Origin: an uncultured Pseudomonadota bacterium
GTDB taxonomy: Bacteria; Myxococcota_A; Bradymonadia; Bradymonadales; Bradymonadaceae
Length of the DNA stretch: 35,086 nt
Direction: 5' to 3'
NCBI GenBank assembly: GCA_950059285.1
Contig: CATLTV010000035.1
Location: 1-35,086 of the forward strand
Shown here: positions 1-7,845 of the stretch, piece by piece
Layout: every line of letters starts with the position of its first letter
Position numbering within the stretch: position 1 is the first letter of the stretch
The notes under the pieces: model-generated
Database searches by the model: none
What the model was told of the DNA's origin: nothing
What the model saw: only the letters and a program-made list of their open reading frames with translations
Made by a program: the position numbers and the translations under genes

Positions 1-362
1 CGAACCTCTTGCAAGTCCTGATCAACTTGAAGCTCTCCTTCAAGATCAACAAGTTCGCCGTTGCGCTGGATTTGAAGTTGGATGTTTTCTGTGAGGATGT
101 CGCCAGGTTGGTAATTGGCATAGTAGTAAAAGCTCGTTGCATCACTGCTGTGGTGAGGCTGTTGAGCGCTCCATCGCAAGGTGATGGGCGTATCTATGGC
201 GACATCAGTGCTATCCGCCTGTGGGAGCGTGCTTGACACATATCCTGTGTCAGGCTCTGGCTGGCACGCGTACACATCTGTGGTTGAGATGATCGCGATG
301 GTGGTGGTTGTGGCTATAATTGTGCAAAGATAAAGGGCTTTAAATGGTTTTTGGATGCTCAT
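1..362 (-). CDS. Exported protein, N-terminal part (truncated by window edge)
   Basis: A minus-strand frame stays open from an ATG at 362 to the left edge and gives about 120 residues. It begins MSIQKPFKALYLCTIIATTT, a basic start followed by a long hydrophobic stretch, so a signal peptide is likely. The mature part starts near a Cys (..VYACQPEPDTGY..) and continues with a segment like S-T-L-P-Q-A-D-S-T-D-V-A, reminiscent of Ig-like domains of bacterial surface proteins. An AAAGG stretch lies just upstream of the ATG. A hairpin terminator (384-427) separates it from the barrel gene upstream on the same strand. Function cannot be assigned from this fragment. Confidence 0.65.
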   Translation of the reverse strand, partial: MSIQKPFKALYLCTIIATTTTIAIISTTDVYACQPEPDTGYVSSTLPQADSTDVAIDTPITLRWSAQQPHHSSDATSFYYYANYQPGDILTENIQLQIQRNGELVDLEGELQVDQDLQEV

Positions 363-383
363 GTTATGCCTTTTGAATATGTC

Positions 384-427
384 TTTTTATGTGGGGAGTG
401 TTACGTTAACAACTCCCCACATAAAAA
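384..427 (-). terminator. Intrinsic terminator after the barrel gene
   Basis: Two 16-nt arms (384-399 and 412-427) pair perfectly around a 12-nt loop. The stem has a GC-rich centre (GTGGGGAGT) and A/T-run outer ends, so on the minus strand it finishes in a T run. It starts directly at the stop codon of the 428-979 gene, so it probably ends that transcript. The symmetric A and T runs could also stop plus-strand transcription. Confidence 0.85.
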
Positions 428-979
428 TCAAAAAGCTGTGCCAAAAGCGGTGTGGAGGGCGGGGAAGATGCCTTTGGGACCCATGCCCGCGATGTTGTAG
501 TTGATGTATTGAACACCAGCGCCACCCGAGAGCACGAATCCATTTTTGGAGATCCATGTGTAGCCACCAAGTGCGCTGACATAACCGCCAGGCTCAGCAG
601 TGGTTTGAAGCTCTGTGCTCAACCTCGCAATGGTTCCCCTTGCTCCAATCCAGAGCCCTTCAGGGGCCTGCTTTTTGAAAAAGAAGCGAAGCCCTGCCTC
701 AACGCCGATGCTGTTGTAGGGCTCGTATGTGTAATTAATCAGAGAGCTATGTGTGCGTGCATGAGGGGACACATAATAAGAGAACGAAGGTGTGACCGCA
801 TGTTCAAGCTGGAGATGCATGTAACCAAGCGCAGCGGTCAATGGATCAAATTGAAGGGTGTATTTGTAAGGGCGCTCGTTCTCTTCCACAGGTTTCTCTT
901 CAGCGTCCTGAGCGAAACTGGTTTGTGTGAGGAGGAGGAGCGTACCCAGCGTGAGTGTGATGATCTGGAAGGATTTCAT
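428..979 (-). CDS. Small outer-membrane beta-barrel protein, exported
   Basis: 183 residues when started at the ATG at 979, which has AAGGA 11 nt upstream. An in-frame start at 1069 would put 30 residues before the signal peptide and lies upstream of the likely promoter. The signal peptide (residues 1-23) ends in TSFA before QDAEE. The mature part is a series of short alternating strands rich in Gly and aromatic residues (LQFDPLTAALGYMHLQLEHA, VEAGLRFFF, VSALGGYTWI, LSGGAGVQYINYN) and ends in Phe, the usual C-terminal signal for insertion by the BAM machinery. The layout resembles the DUF3575-type or OmpW-like small barrels; the exact family is uncertain. It probably sits in the outer membrane. 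The ligand is unknown. Confidence 0.75.
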   Translation of the reverse strand: MKSFQIITLTLGTLLLLTQTSFAQDAEEKPVEENERPYKYTLQFDPLTAALGYMHLQLEHAVTPSFSYYVSPHARTHSSLINYTYEPYNSIGVEAGLRFFFKKQAPEGLWIGARGTIARLSTELQTTAEPGGYVSALGGYTWISKNGFVLSGGAGVQYINYNIAGMGPKGIFPALHTAFGTAF

Positions 980-1024
980 GGTGTGTCTGTCCTTGGTTGG
1001 TGGATTGTTGATGTATTTTATGTG

Positions 1025-1053
1025 ATTATACAGCGGAAAGTTTCCGTTCAGAA
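1025..1053 (-). promoter_or_regulatory. Likely sigma-70 promoter of the barrel gene
   Basis: On the minus strand TTCTGA (-35) is followed after exactly 17 nt by a consensus TATAAT (-10, plus coordinates 1025-1030). The predicted start of transcription is near 1018, giving a leader of about 40 nt to the ATG at 979. The -35 is weak. Confidence 0.5.
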
Positions 1054-1117
1054 TCCTGTGAAAGGTCACAGTATCATTTTATATCATGTGAGCAATTCGT
1101 TTTAGTAAGGTGTGGAT

Positions 1118-3646
1118 ATGATAAAGCGAGAGCAGAAGTTTGGTCTTCTTGGCGTGTGTTGTATGTGTTTATCACTGGCTACAGGCTGTCCTGTAGACAG
1201 CCCTCCTGATGCCGTGGATATGGGCAGCAGTTCCATGGACGATATGGGAGGTGTCGATGTGGACATGCCCGATGTGGACATGGATGAGCAACCCGATGTG
1301 TTGTCAATCAGCAGCGTGACGCCCGAGCAGGGTGTGATGTCGGGGGGCAGTGAGGTGTTGATTAATGGGACTGCGTTTGAGCCTGGCGCGAAGGTCTTCT
1401 TTGGCGAATCCGAAGCTACGGACGTGGATGTGCGTAGTCAGACACAGATCAAGGTGACATCACCTGCGGCTGCTTCAGCGGGAGTTGTCGATGTGATCGT
1501 GGAAAATCCTGATGGTACACGTGTCACAAAGTCCAGCGCATTTACATACCTTGAGGGAGCCGTTGAGACACCTCTGTACTGTCGTCTTCAGGCACAAAGT
1601 CCATACCGTGCGACCTCTGGTATGAGTGATGCTGAACAACTTTATGTGGTTGTATTTGCAGAAGGCAAGACAGCGGGCGAAGGCGCAGGTTCAGGTGTGG
1701 AGGCCGAGCTTGGTGTGGGGATGGGCAGTGATTACGAGAGCTTTGCCTTTGAACCCATGGCGTACAACGTGGACAAGGATGGCTTAACGCCAGGCGACCT
1801 TGCTAACGATGAATATGGCGCATTGCCACCGCTTGATGAGCCAGGAGAGTTCTCGTATCTGGCGCGTGTTCGCGTGGATGGTGGTGACTGGCTGTATTGC
1901 GATCTTGATGGCTCCGACAATGGTGTAAGCAATGAGCAACTGGGTCAGCTTGTTGTCGAGGCGGACGCTCCTGTGGAGTATGAGGTAAGTTACTGTCAAT
2001 TGATGAGCGCTGATCCTGTGGCTGTGACAACTGGTCAGCAAAGTCCCGAGCTGGCTGTGAGGGTCTTTAGTGATCAGGTCACACCAGGAAGTGGTCAGGG
2101 TACTGCTCTGGAAGGCTTCCTTGGTTATGGTGCATCGCTTGATGATCTGGATGCGCTCACCTATGTGCCCCTGAATTATCAGGGTGATGCCGATGGTTTG
2201 AGCCAGGGCGATCTTGCCAATGATGATTATACCGCAACTGTACTGCTGGATAGCGCAGGTGAGTACCGTTATGTGGCACGCTTCAGGGTCAAGGATCAGG
2301 AAGGCAGTGAGTGGTTCTATTGCGATCTGGATGGGCACGACGAATCGTCCCCCTTTGAGACCGAGCAGGCCGGTACGCTGCAAGTGACAGATCCTGCTGT
2401 GCCAACGCTTGGGTTCTGTCAGACCGAGACAACCCTTGTGAAGGTTGCTCCTGGCGAACAGACCACAGCGATCACGGGTCTGGTCTACATGCAGGATGTG
2501 ACCACCAGTGCAGGTCAGGGCACAGGCATCACGGGTGAGCTTGTGTGGGGCGCGCGAGGCACCGATCCTCAGACTTGGACCAACTCGACGGCTGCCGCAT
2601 ATGTCGAGGATGTGGATGGTTTGAACGCTGGCGATCTTGCCAATGATCGCTACTCGGTCACATTGACACCTGCTCAGGAAGGTAGCTTTGACTACGCTTA
2701 CAGGTTTAGTCTTGATAGCGGTACAAGCTGGGTGTGGTGCGACACCGATGGCTCTGGTCCAGACCCCACAAGCTTTGAGGACACCAAACTTGGTGAGCTT
2801 GAGGTAGAGAGCGTCAACCTGCCTGACAGTTGCCGCATTCAGTTCCCTTCAATTGTACAGTCTGCAATCGTGGGACAGGATGTGACCGTGTATGGCCGCG
2901 TGGAAGAGATTGGGATTACAGATCTTGTGGATGATAGTGCCGACGTCTCGATGGAATTGTGGGTTGGTCCTGTTGGACTTGATCCCGAGGTTGATGCGGC
3001 CATGTTCGACAAGGTTTCGATGGTATACAACCCTGCAATGCCCGCGAGCGTCACTGAGGATGAGTATGTGGCAACATGGTCCCCGACCTCCGCAGGTTCT
3101 TATCAGTTTGTATTACGTGCCAGCGTGGACAGTGGTGCAAACTATAGTTTCTGCGATCTTGATGGCGACGAGTTTGACGCGCTGAAAGTGGGTGTTATTC
3201 AGGCGTTTGATTCAGCTCCCGATTTGGTTGATTACTGTCATGTGTTTCAGACTCAGGCGACATGGTCTCTTGCAGATCCCTCACTTCCCATCTTCACTGC
3301 TGAGGTTTACGAAGGTGGTGTGACTGAAGGAAATGGAGGTGCAAACAGTGCACAGCTTGAAGCCGAAGTCGGTTATGGCGCTTCGGGTGTTAACCCTGCG
3401 CTTGCTGGTGGATATGCATGGCAACCTGCACCGTTCTCCATGGTGAATCCTGGCAATTCAAACAACTATGAATATCAGGGAAGCCCAGTGGATCAGGCAA
3501 GCGCACCATCACAAGGCACATACGGTGCCGTGATTCGTGTCAGAAGGGCTGGGCAATCCGATATGGAGTGGATGTACTGTGACAGTCTTTCAAGCAGCGG
3601 AGATTTTCTGATGGACCACATCTCAGTGTTTGAGGTGGTGCCATAG
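1118..3646 (+). CDS. Large surface lipoprotein: IPT/TIG domain plus five Cys-paired repeats
   Basis: 842 residues from the ATG at 1118; AAGG seven nt upstream supports this start over the GTG at 1112. A signal peptide ends in the lipobox-like LATGC (Cys24). A linker rich in Asp and Met follows (residues 25-58, repeated DVDMPDVDM-like units). An IPT/TIG Ig-like domain (about 60-145) has the typical VTPEQGVMSGGSEVLINGTAF opening, shown here in part. The remainder is five diverged repeats of roughly 130 residues. Each opens with a Cys (YCRL, YCQL, FCQT, SCRI, YCHV) and closes with an aromatic-Cys-Asp motif (YCDLDG, YCDLDG, WCDTDG, FCDLDG, YCDSLS). Three carry DGL-x-x-GDLANDxY. The Cys pairs suggest one disulfide per repeat. 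This is probably an extracellular, lipid-anchored binding or adhesion protein; ligand unknown. Confidence 0.85.
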   Translation: MIKREQKFGLLGVCCMCLSLATGCPVDSPPDAVDMGSSSMDDMGGVDVDMPDVDMDEQPDVLSISSVTPEQGVMSGGSEVLINGTAFEPGAKVFFGESEATDVDVRSQTQIKVTSPAAASAGVVDVIVENPDGTRVTKSSAFTYLEGAVETPLYCRLQAQSPYRATSGMSDAEQLYVVVFAEGKTAGEGAGSGVEAELGVGMGSDYESFAFEPMAYNVDKDGLTPGDLANDEYGALPPLDEPGEFSYLARVRVDGGDWLYCDLDGSDNGVSNEQLGQLVVEADAPVEYEVSYCQLMSADPVAVTTGQQSPELAVRVFSDQVTPGSGQGTALEGFLGYGASLDDLDALTYVPLNYQGDADGLSQGDLANDDYTATVLLDSAGEYRYVARFRVKDQEGSEWFYCDLDGHDESSPFETEQAGTLQVTDPAVPTLGFCQTETTLVKVAPGEQTTAITGLVYMQDVTTSAGQGTGITGELVWGARGTDPQTWTNSTAAAYVEDVDGLNAGDLANDRYSVTLTPAQEGSFDYAYRFSLDSGTSWVWCDTDGSGPDPTSFEDTKLGELEVESVNLPDSCRIQFPSIVQSAIVGQDVTVYGRVEEIGITDLVDDSADVSMELWVGPVGLDPEVDAAMFDKVSMVYNPAMPASVTEDEYVATWSPTSAGSYQFVLRASVDSGANYSFCDLDGDEFDALKVGVIQAFDSAPDLVDYCHVFQTQATWSLADPSLPIFTAEVYEGGVTEGNGGANSAQLEAEVGYGASGVNPALAGGYAWQPAPFSMVNPGNSNNYEYQGSPVDQASAPSQGTYGAVIRVRRAGQSDMEWMYCDSLSSSGDFLMDHISVFEVVP

Positions 3647-3655
3647 CACCAGACA

Positions 3656-3731
3656 ACACAAGGGCAGACGTCAAAAAGGGGGGCGACTTCGCTAGCGAAG
3701 TCGCCCCCCTTTTTGACGTCTGCCCTTGTGT
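3656..3731. terminator. 76-bp perfect palindrome between convergent genes
   Basis: Every base from 3656 to 3693 pairs with 3694 to 3731, with no spacer. The inner part is A5-G6-CGACTTCGCT and its mirror. Outside the A/T runs another 17 bp also pair. It lies 10 nt after the stop of the repeat lipoprotein and 36 nt from the stop of the NERD/kinase gene, so it can act as a terminator for both strands. The stem is much longer than termination needs. Confidence 0.85.
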
Positions 3732-3767
3732 GAACTGACACATCGTGTCAGCTCATTGCATGACGTA

Positions 3768-5228
3768 TTAATTGATATGATGTGGTGATGTGTCGTCGAG
3801 TGGTGGCAACAGATCTTCAAGGAATTGAGCCTTGTCGATAAAGAGTTGCAGGATGGACTCGAGGCAATCGGGGCGATGCTTGGAGTGGTAGGAGAGCATC
3901 TGTCCGAGAATGAGTAACAGCTCATCATCCTGAATCAGGTTCTTTTTCATATGCCATATCTCGTCATGGCGCATGAGTTGATCTTCCTCGCCGTAGAGTG
4001 GCTGTGAGGTGAACAGTTCAAACAGGATAGCACCCAGAGAGTACACATCCACACGATGGTCGTGTGCATAAGAGGGGGCCCATAGTTCAGGGGCACCATA
4101 GCCAAGCGAGACATTGCGACGCAGGGCGTCCTCGTGACCATCAAAACGGCCAACGCGTGCAAAGTCAAAGTCGATGAGTTTGAACGGCGTGGTGGTGGCG
4201 TCCTTTTTCTGCGTCATGACCACAGTTTCAGGGCTCAAGTTACGGTGCGTAATGTTGTGCTTATGCAAGGTTTGAACGGCACGCGTAAGCTCGGATGCGA
4301 GCGTCCATCGCTCGTGTTGAAGCAGAGGCGAGAGCTGTTCAAGTGGTTGGCTGTGCTCGGACTTCAGTACATCACGTAAGGTGTGTGCGCCGACCCATTC
4401 CGAGACGACGTGGAACACAAGCTCATCTTCAAGATCGCGAATAAGTTCATAGGCACGCGCGACGTAAGGCACCTGTTCAAGGGTGTTAAGTGCTTCGATT
4501 TCACTGAGCGTGGAGGCGAAGGCCTCGTCACGTTGATCGGGCTGTAAGAGGAGGTCAAGCGTGTAGGATTTAATGCGGACCTTACCACGTGAGCGAAGGA
4601 TGCTGTGCTGGGCAATGTATTCCTTGTAGGGGAGCATGGCCGAGGACAGGTCCTCACGAATGATATAATTTGGGATCTTGTGAAGTGCAGATGTAGGGGT
4701 GGACAGAGGAATCAGGAGTTCTTCTACCTCGGCCTGGAATTCAGGCGAGAGTTTACAGGGACTTTGTGCTGTCAGAGACTCAAAAAATTCGGCTTCCTGG
4801 CCACGTAAAAGCAGGCGCTTTTGACGAGGGTCATTGAGCGAGATATGGGTTTTTGGCGCAGGCAGGTAGACGATGGATTCACAGGCAAATTCAGCGGGAT
4901 AGTCGTCAAGTCGTTGTGCGAGGAATGCGCGCAGGGCTTTGGCGCGTGTTTCGTTGCGAATGAAGGGGCTCTCGACGCGTTTCCACGGGAGCTGCCAGCG
5001 ACGAATGTCGCCAGAGATATCACCACTCCAACCTTTGATCTCAATCACGTAGATGCCACCTTCACCAATGATAATAGCATCAAACTCCAGCGTGTTACGA
5101 CGCTGGGGAAGTTGTAACTCAAAGTTGCCAATAAGGGTGAAGTGCGCTGGCAAGTTGTCTCTGAGTCGTCGAAGTCCCTCCACTTCTGCGCGGTTCAGGG
5201 GCGAACCGATGGGGATATAGCGTGCCAT
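3768..5228 (-). CDS. NERD domain fused to a protein-kinase fold with altered catalytic residues
   Basis: 486 residues. The N-terminal 130 residues form a NERD (nuclease-related) domain: EFDAIIIGEGGIYVIEIKGW carries D50, E63 and K65 in the D...ExK arrangement of this restriction-like fold. Residues about 205-470 are a Hanks-type kinase fold: beta-3 Lys (VRIKSY, K220), catalytic loop HRNLSPE (328-334), LIDFDFAR (351-358), GYGAPE (386-391), then DVYSLGAILFEL. The catalytic loop has Asn330 where active kinases have Asp, and the metal-binding loop reads DFD rather than DFG, so phosphotransfer is doubtful. There is no membrane segment, so it is probably cytoplasmic. NERD-kinase fusions occur in phage-defence proteins such as PglW, but no defence partners are nearby. 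The gene stands alone between two unrelated units. Confidence 0.85.
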   Translation of the reverse strand: MARYIPIGSPLNRAEVEGLRRLRDNLPAHFTLIGNFELQLPQRRNTLEFDAIIIGEGGIYVIEIKGWSGDISGDIRRWQLPWKRVESPFIRNETRAKALRAFLAQRLDDYPAEFACESIVYLPAPKTHISLNDPRQKRLLLRGQEAEFFESLTAQSPCKLSPEFQAEVEELLIPLSTPTSALHKIPNYIIREDLSSAMLPYKEYIAQHSILRSRGKVRIKSYTLDLLLQPDQRDEAFASTLSEIEALNTLEQVPYVARAYELIRDLEDELVFHVVSEWVGAHTLRDVLKSEHSQPLEQLSPLLQHERWTLASELTRAVQTLHKHNITHRNLSPETVVMTQKKDATTTPFKLIDFDFARVGRFDGHEDALRRNVSLGYGAPELWAPSYAHDHRVDVYSLGAILFELFTSQPLYGEEDQLMRHDEIWHMKKNLIQDDELLLILGQMLSYHSKHRPDCLESILQLFIDKAQFLEDLLPPLDDTSPHHIN

Positions 5229-5255
5229 GATTGTAGTCTCTTCTGTGATGCTTCC

Positions 5256-5284
5256 CTTATAGAAGACGCCGCATACTCTATCAC
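5256..5284 (-). promoter_or_regulatory. Candidate promoter of the NERD/kinase gene
   Basis: On the minus strand GTGATA (-35) and TATAAG (-10) are separated by 17 nt. Transcription would start about 20 nt upstream of the ATG at 5228. Four and five of six bases match the sigma-70 consensus. Confidence 0.4.
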
Positions 5285-5458
5285 CGAGCCATGTGAAGTG
5301 CGAGTAAAATCACAATTTACTTTGTGACCTGTACGCATCTATGACCTCTTGCAGGTATGTGTCAACATGGGGAATGAGGGTTGTGAGCAAATCGTTTCAA
5401 ATCGGGTGAAGCGTGTCAGACCTTGGATGTGTCATGTGAGCGCTTCATGTGAGTTATC

Positions 5459-6109
5459 GTGGATATGCAGTCAGGTGTTGTGTTGAGCATGGAAAAAAGT
5501 GTGATCATGGTGGATCGGGCCGAGGGGCTTCTGGGGGCAGAAATATGCCGTCTTGCCGTGGCTTTGGCCCAGGATGTGTGTGGCGTTTTGGAGCAGTCTG
5601 GCGGGCTCTCATTGTATCAAGATGAGCCGTGGATTCAGGGCGTCGAGTGGGTTGAACTGGAGCGCGATGGTGTCATGTCATGTGCAAGAATCGTAGATAC
5701 TCTGATTTTATGCCGACAATCTTTGGATGATGATATATTTCTCAAAGATATTCATTCTTGCATAGAGCAGTACACCACAATGACGCATGCAAAGCGAATA
5801 CTTCTTATCTGCAATCATGCCTCCGTGGTCTGTCATGATAAGAGACAACAGCAACAGCTACTTGGTTCCACGCCCATCGATATCCTTGTGCAAACGCCCA
5901 CCATCATGTACTCGCCTGGCTACATCGAACTTGAGGCGGCGAGTAGAGTCTATTTTGAGCGCACAGGAGAGCTTTGTCCGCCTGAGCATGTGATGCGTGT
6001 GGAGCGTGTGGCGATGGCTTGCCTTCGTCTTGCGCTTGAAGATGACCGCCACGGTTTCTACTCCTGTGAGGAGATCGCAGTCATTGGTGATGCGATGATG
6101 ATACAGTGA
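5459..6109 (+). CDS. Unknown soluble protein, first of a three-gene cluster
   Basis: 216 residues from a GTG at 5459 (GAG five nt upstream); ATG codons at 5465 and 5489 are alternatives. I do not recognise a family. It has no signal peptide or membrane segment. The sequence looks alpha/beta with a basic, glutamine-rich centre (DKRQQQQLLG) and several Cys. It ends in a helical stretch (MRVERVAMACLRLALEDD). It lies 76 nt ahead of the Pro-rich membrane protein, which itself precedes the FHA/AAA+ gene by 79 nt, all on one strand. A link to the same signalling process is possible but rests on position only. The downstream gene appears to have its own promoter. Confidence 0.7.
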   Translation: MDMQSGVVLSMEKSVIMVDRAEGLLGAEICRLAVALAQDVCGVLEQSGGLSLYQDEPWIQGVEWVELERDGVMSCARIVDTLILCRQSLDDDIFLKDIHSCIEQYTTMTHAKRILLICNHASVVCHDKRQQQQLLGSTPIDILVQTPTIMYSPGYIELEAASRVYFERTGELCPPEHVMRVERVAMACLRLALEDDRHGFYSCEEIAVIGDAMMIQ

Positions 6110-6118
6110 ACCTTTGTT

Positions 6119-6146
6119 TTGCCTTTGTTGGATCTTGACGTATAGT
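6119..6146 (+). promoter_or_regulatory. Likely sigma-70 promoter for the 6186 gene
   Basis: TTGCCT (6119-6124), a 16-nt spacer, then TATAGT (6141-6146). Four of six and five of six bases match consensus. Transcription would start near 6153, about 33 nt before the GTG start. Confidence 0.45.
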
Positions 6147-6185
6147 GGGGGAGTGTGAGTTCAAGTACGAAACAAAGAGAGTGAT

Positions 6186-7766
6186 GTGTACGCAGTCATA
6201 GTCCACGCACAACCAGGTAATCAGGCTCAGGAGGTCGTCCCTCAACTTGTGTCCCTGATGGATTTACACGCTTCAACCTTACACAAAATGGCTGAGCGTG
6301 GCTTTATTACCGTGGAGTCTGGCCTCTCTCACGAGGAGGGCACCTTTCTTGTCGCTCGCCTCCAGGCACTCCAGTTGCCCGTCGAACTTATCTCGGAGAA
6401 CGACCTCTCCACACGTGTGGATTCTCCTGCCATCCAGCCTGCGCCTTCCTCTCCCACAACAGGCGTGCCTTCAGTCTCCTTGTTTGAAGACATGGAGCTT
6501 GATTCTCTTGTGCACAGTCTTGACTTTGATCCTGCCGTTGATGTTGGGAACAGCGAGCTACACGCCGAGGATATTCATATCACAACGCCCCCAAAGCCCA
6601 GAGCTGAAGAGGGCGGTTGGGGTGCTCTTTTCCCCGACCTGAATATCTCGCCTGAACCTCCTGCTCGCGCTGTACAACCTCCCATGACTCCAGCGCCTGC
6701 TCCCTCGTTTACTCCTCCATCATCAACAGGGAATGCCTCAAACTTTGGTGCCGAGCCTGCGTCTTTTGGTGCCGAGCCGATAGCTCCAACACCTGTGACG
6801 CCTCCCCCCTCGTTCACATCGTCCTCGTTGGGGCTTCCTGGTGCGACATCTCCTGCTTCATCTCCACCACCGCCTCAACCCATGAGCTCCTTTCAGGGCG
6901 GTAAGATCCTCTCTGCCATGGGCGTCTCCAATGAAGACGAGCCGCCCTACAAGCCAGAGGGGTTTGATGACCGCCCACCTCACTCACCTGCGATTGCCAA
7001 ATGGGTGAGCATCCTCGCGCCAGGCGCAGGACAGGTTTACAATGGTGATGAGCACCGCACCCTCGAATTTGGTCTGTGGTTCTTTCTCGTTAAGCCGTGG
7101 ATCAAGGGTGTAAAACAGGCGCATACACAGGCCGAGAAGATCTCGACACACTGGGCTCCCATGCCCAAGCCAGGTAATATCTTTAGAACATTGCGTTACA
7201 TGCTTGTTTGGTACTTTGCCGTGGTCATGGTCTGCGTGATGTGCGTCACGCTGGTTCAAATTGGCGTCAGTTTTTTTGGACGTCCTCCTGTGCCAAAACG
7301 TTCTCCCGCAGACGTGTCATTGACCGTCAAGGATGCTCGTCTTGAGATGCAAGCGGCTCGAATCAAGGCGCTTGATGCCGTGGGGGAGGTCATGGATGAG
7401 GCGATGGCCAAACGCTCTGAAATGAGTGGTCAGGAGCGCGTTCAACGCCTGTTCCTGAGAGGTCTTGAAGATTGTCAGCGCGGACACTTCCCGCTGTGTG
7501 AAGAGACGATGCGGCGCGTCAATGAGATCGCCAACGGCTCACATCGCGATGCTCTACGCCTTCAAACATGGGCTGCCATGCGTCGACAGGGCGGCTCCAG
7601 AGCGCCCATGCCTGAAGTCAGTACGCCTGCAAATTCACTGGCCGAGTACGAACTTCTCAGCCATCAGAAAAACAATCAGAAACAGGCTTCTGACACCGAG
7701 GGCACGCCAGCAGAACGTGATGTGCCCGGTGAGGATAGTCAGGAGCAAGGTGTAGAGAGCCCGTAG
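6186..7766 (+). CDS. Pro-rich membrane protein with a PGAGQVYNG motif
   Basis: 526 residues from a GTG at 6186 preceded by AGAGAG. Four parts are visible. Residues 1-75 form a small alpha/beta domain (YAVIVHAQPG ... LVARLQALQLPVELIS) that I cannot name. Residues 77-265 are a disordered linker rich in Pro, Ser and Ala. Residues 268-303 contain ILAPGAGQVYNGDEHRTLEF, like the opening of TM2-type or related small membrane domains, followed by a hydrophobic stretch. A clear transmembrane helix spans about 337-364 (YMLVWYFAVVMVCVMC). The C-terminal 160 residues are charged and helical. Such layouts are common in delta-proteobacterial membrane signalling proteins. The neighbouring FHA/AAA+ gene makes a shared pathway plausible but unproven. 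Confidence 0.75.
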   Translation: MYAVIVHAQPGNQAQEVVPQLVSLMDLHASTLHKMAERGFITVESGLSHEEGTFLVARLQALQLPVELISENDLSTRVDSPAIQPAPSSPTTGVPSVSLFEDMELDSLVHSLDFDPAVDVGNSELHAEDIHITTPPKPRAEEGGWGALFPDLNISPEPPARAVQPPMTPAPAPSFTPPSSTGNASNFGAEPASFGAEPIAPTPVTPPPSFTSSSLGLPGATSPASSPPPPQPMSSFQGGKILSAMGVSNEDEPPYKPEGFDDRPPHSPAIAKWVSILAPGAGQVYNGDEHRTLEFGLWFFLVKPWIKGVKQAHTQAEKISTHWAPMPKPGNIFRTLRYMLVWYFAVVMVCVMCVTLVQIGVSFFGRPPVPKRSPADVSLTVKDARLEMQAARIKALDAVGEVMDEAMAKRSEMSGQERVQRLFLRGLEDCQRGHFPLCEETMRRVNEIANGSHRDALRLQTWAAMRRQGGSRAPMPEVSTPANSLAEYELLSHQKNNQKQASDTEGTPAERDVPGEDSQEQGVESP

Positions 7767-7845
7767 GGGCCAGGTTCTGGTTGGTTTGAGTCGTGGTGCA
7801 GGCTCATGCCATGCCAGTGAAATCAGTATCAATGGAGTAGATTTC

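Noticed and set aside
452-1105. 217-residue plus-strand frame over the barrel gene
   Set aside because: It is the mirror frame of a gene with a signal peptide, ribosome-binding site, promoter and terminator; the plus-strand product is Cys-rich with no family features.
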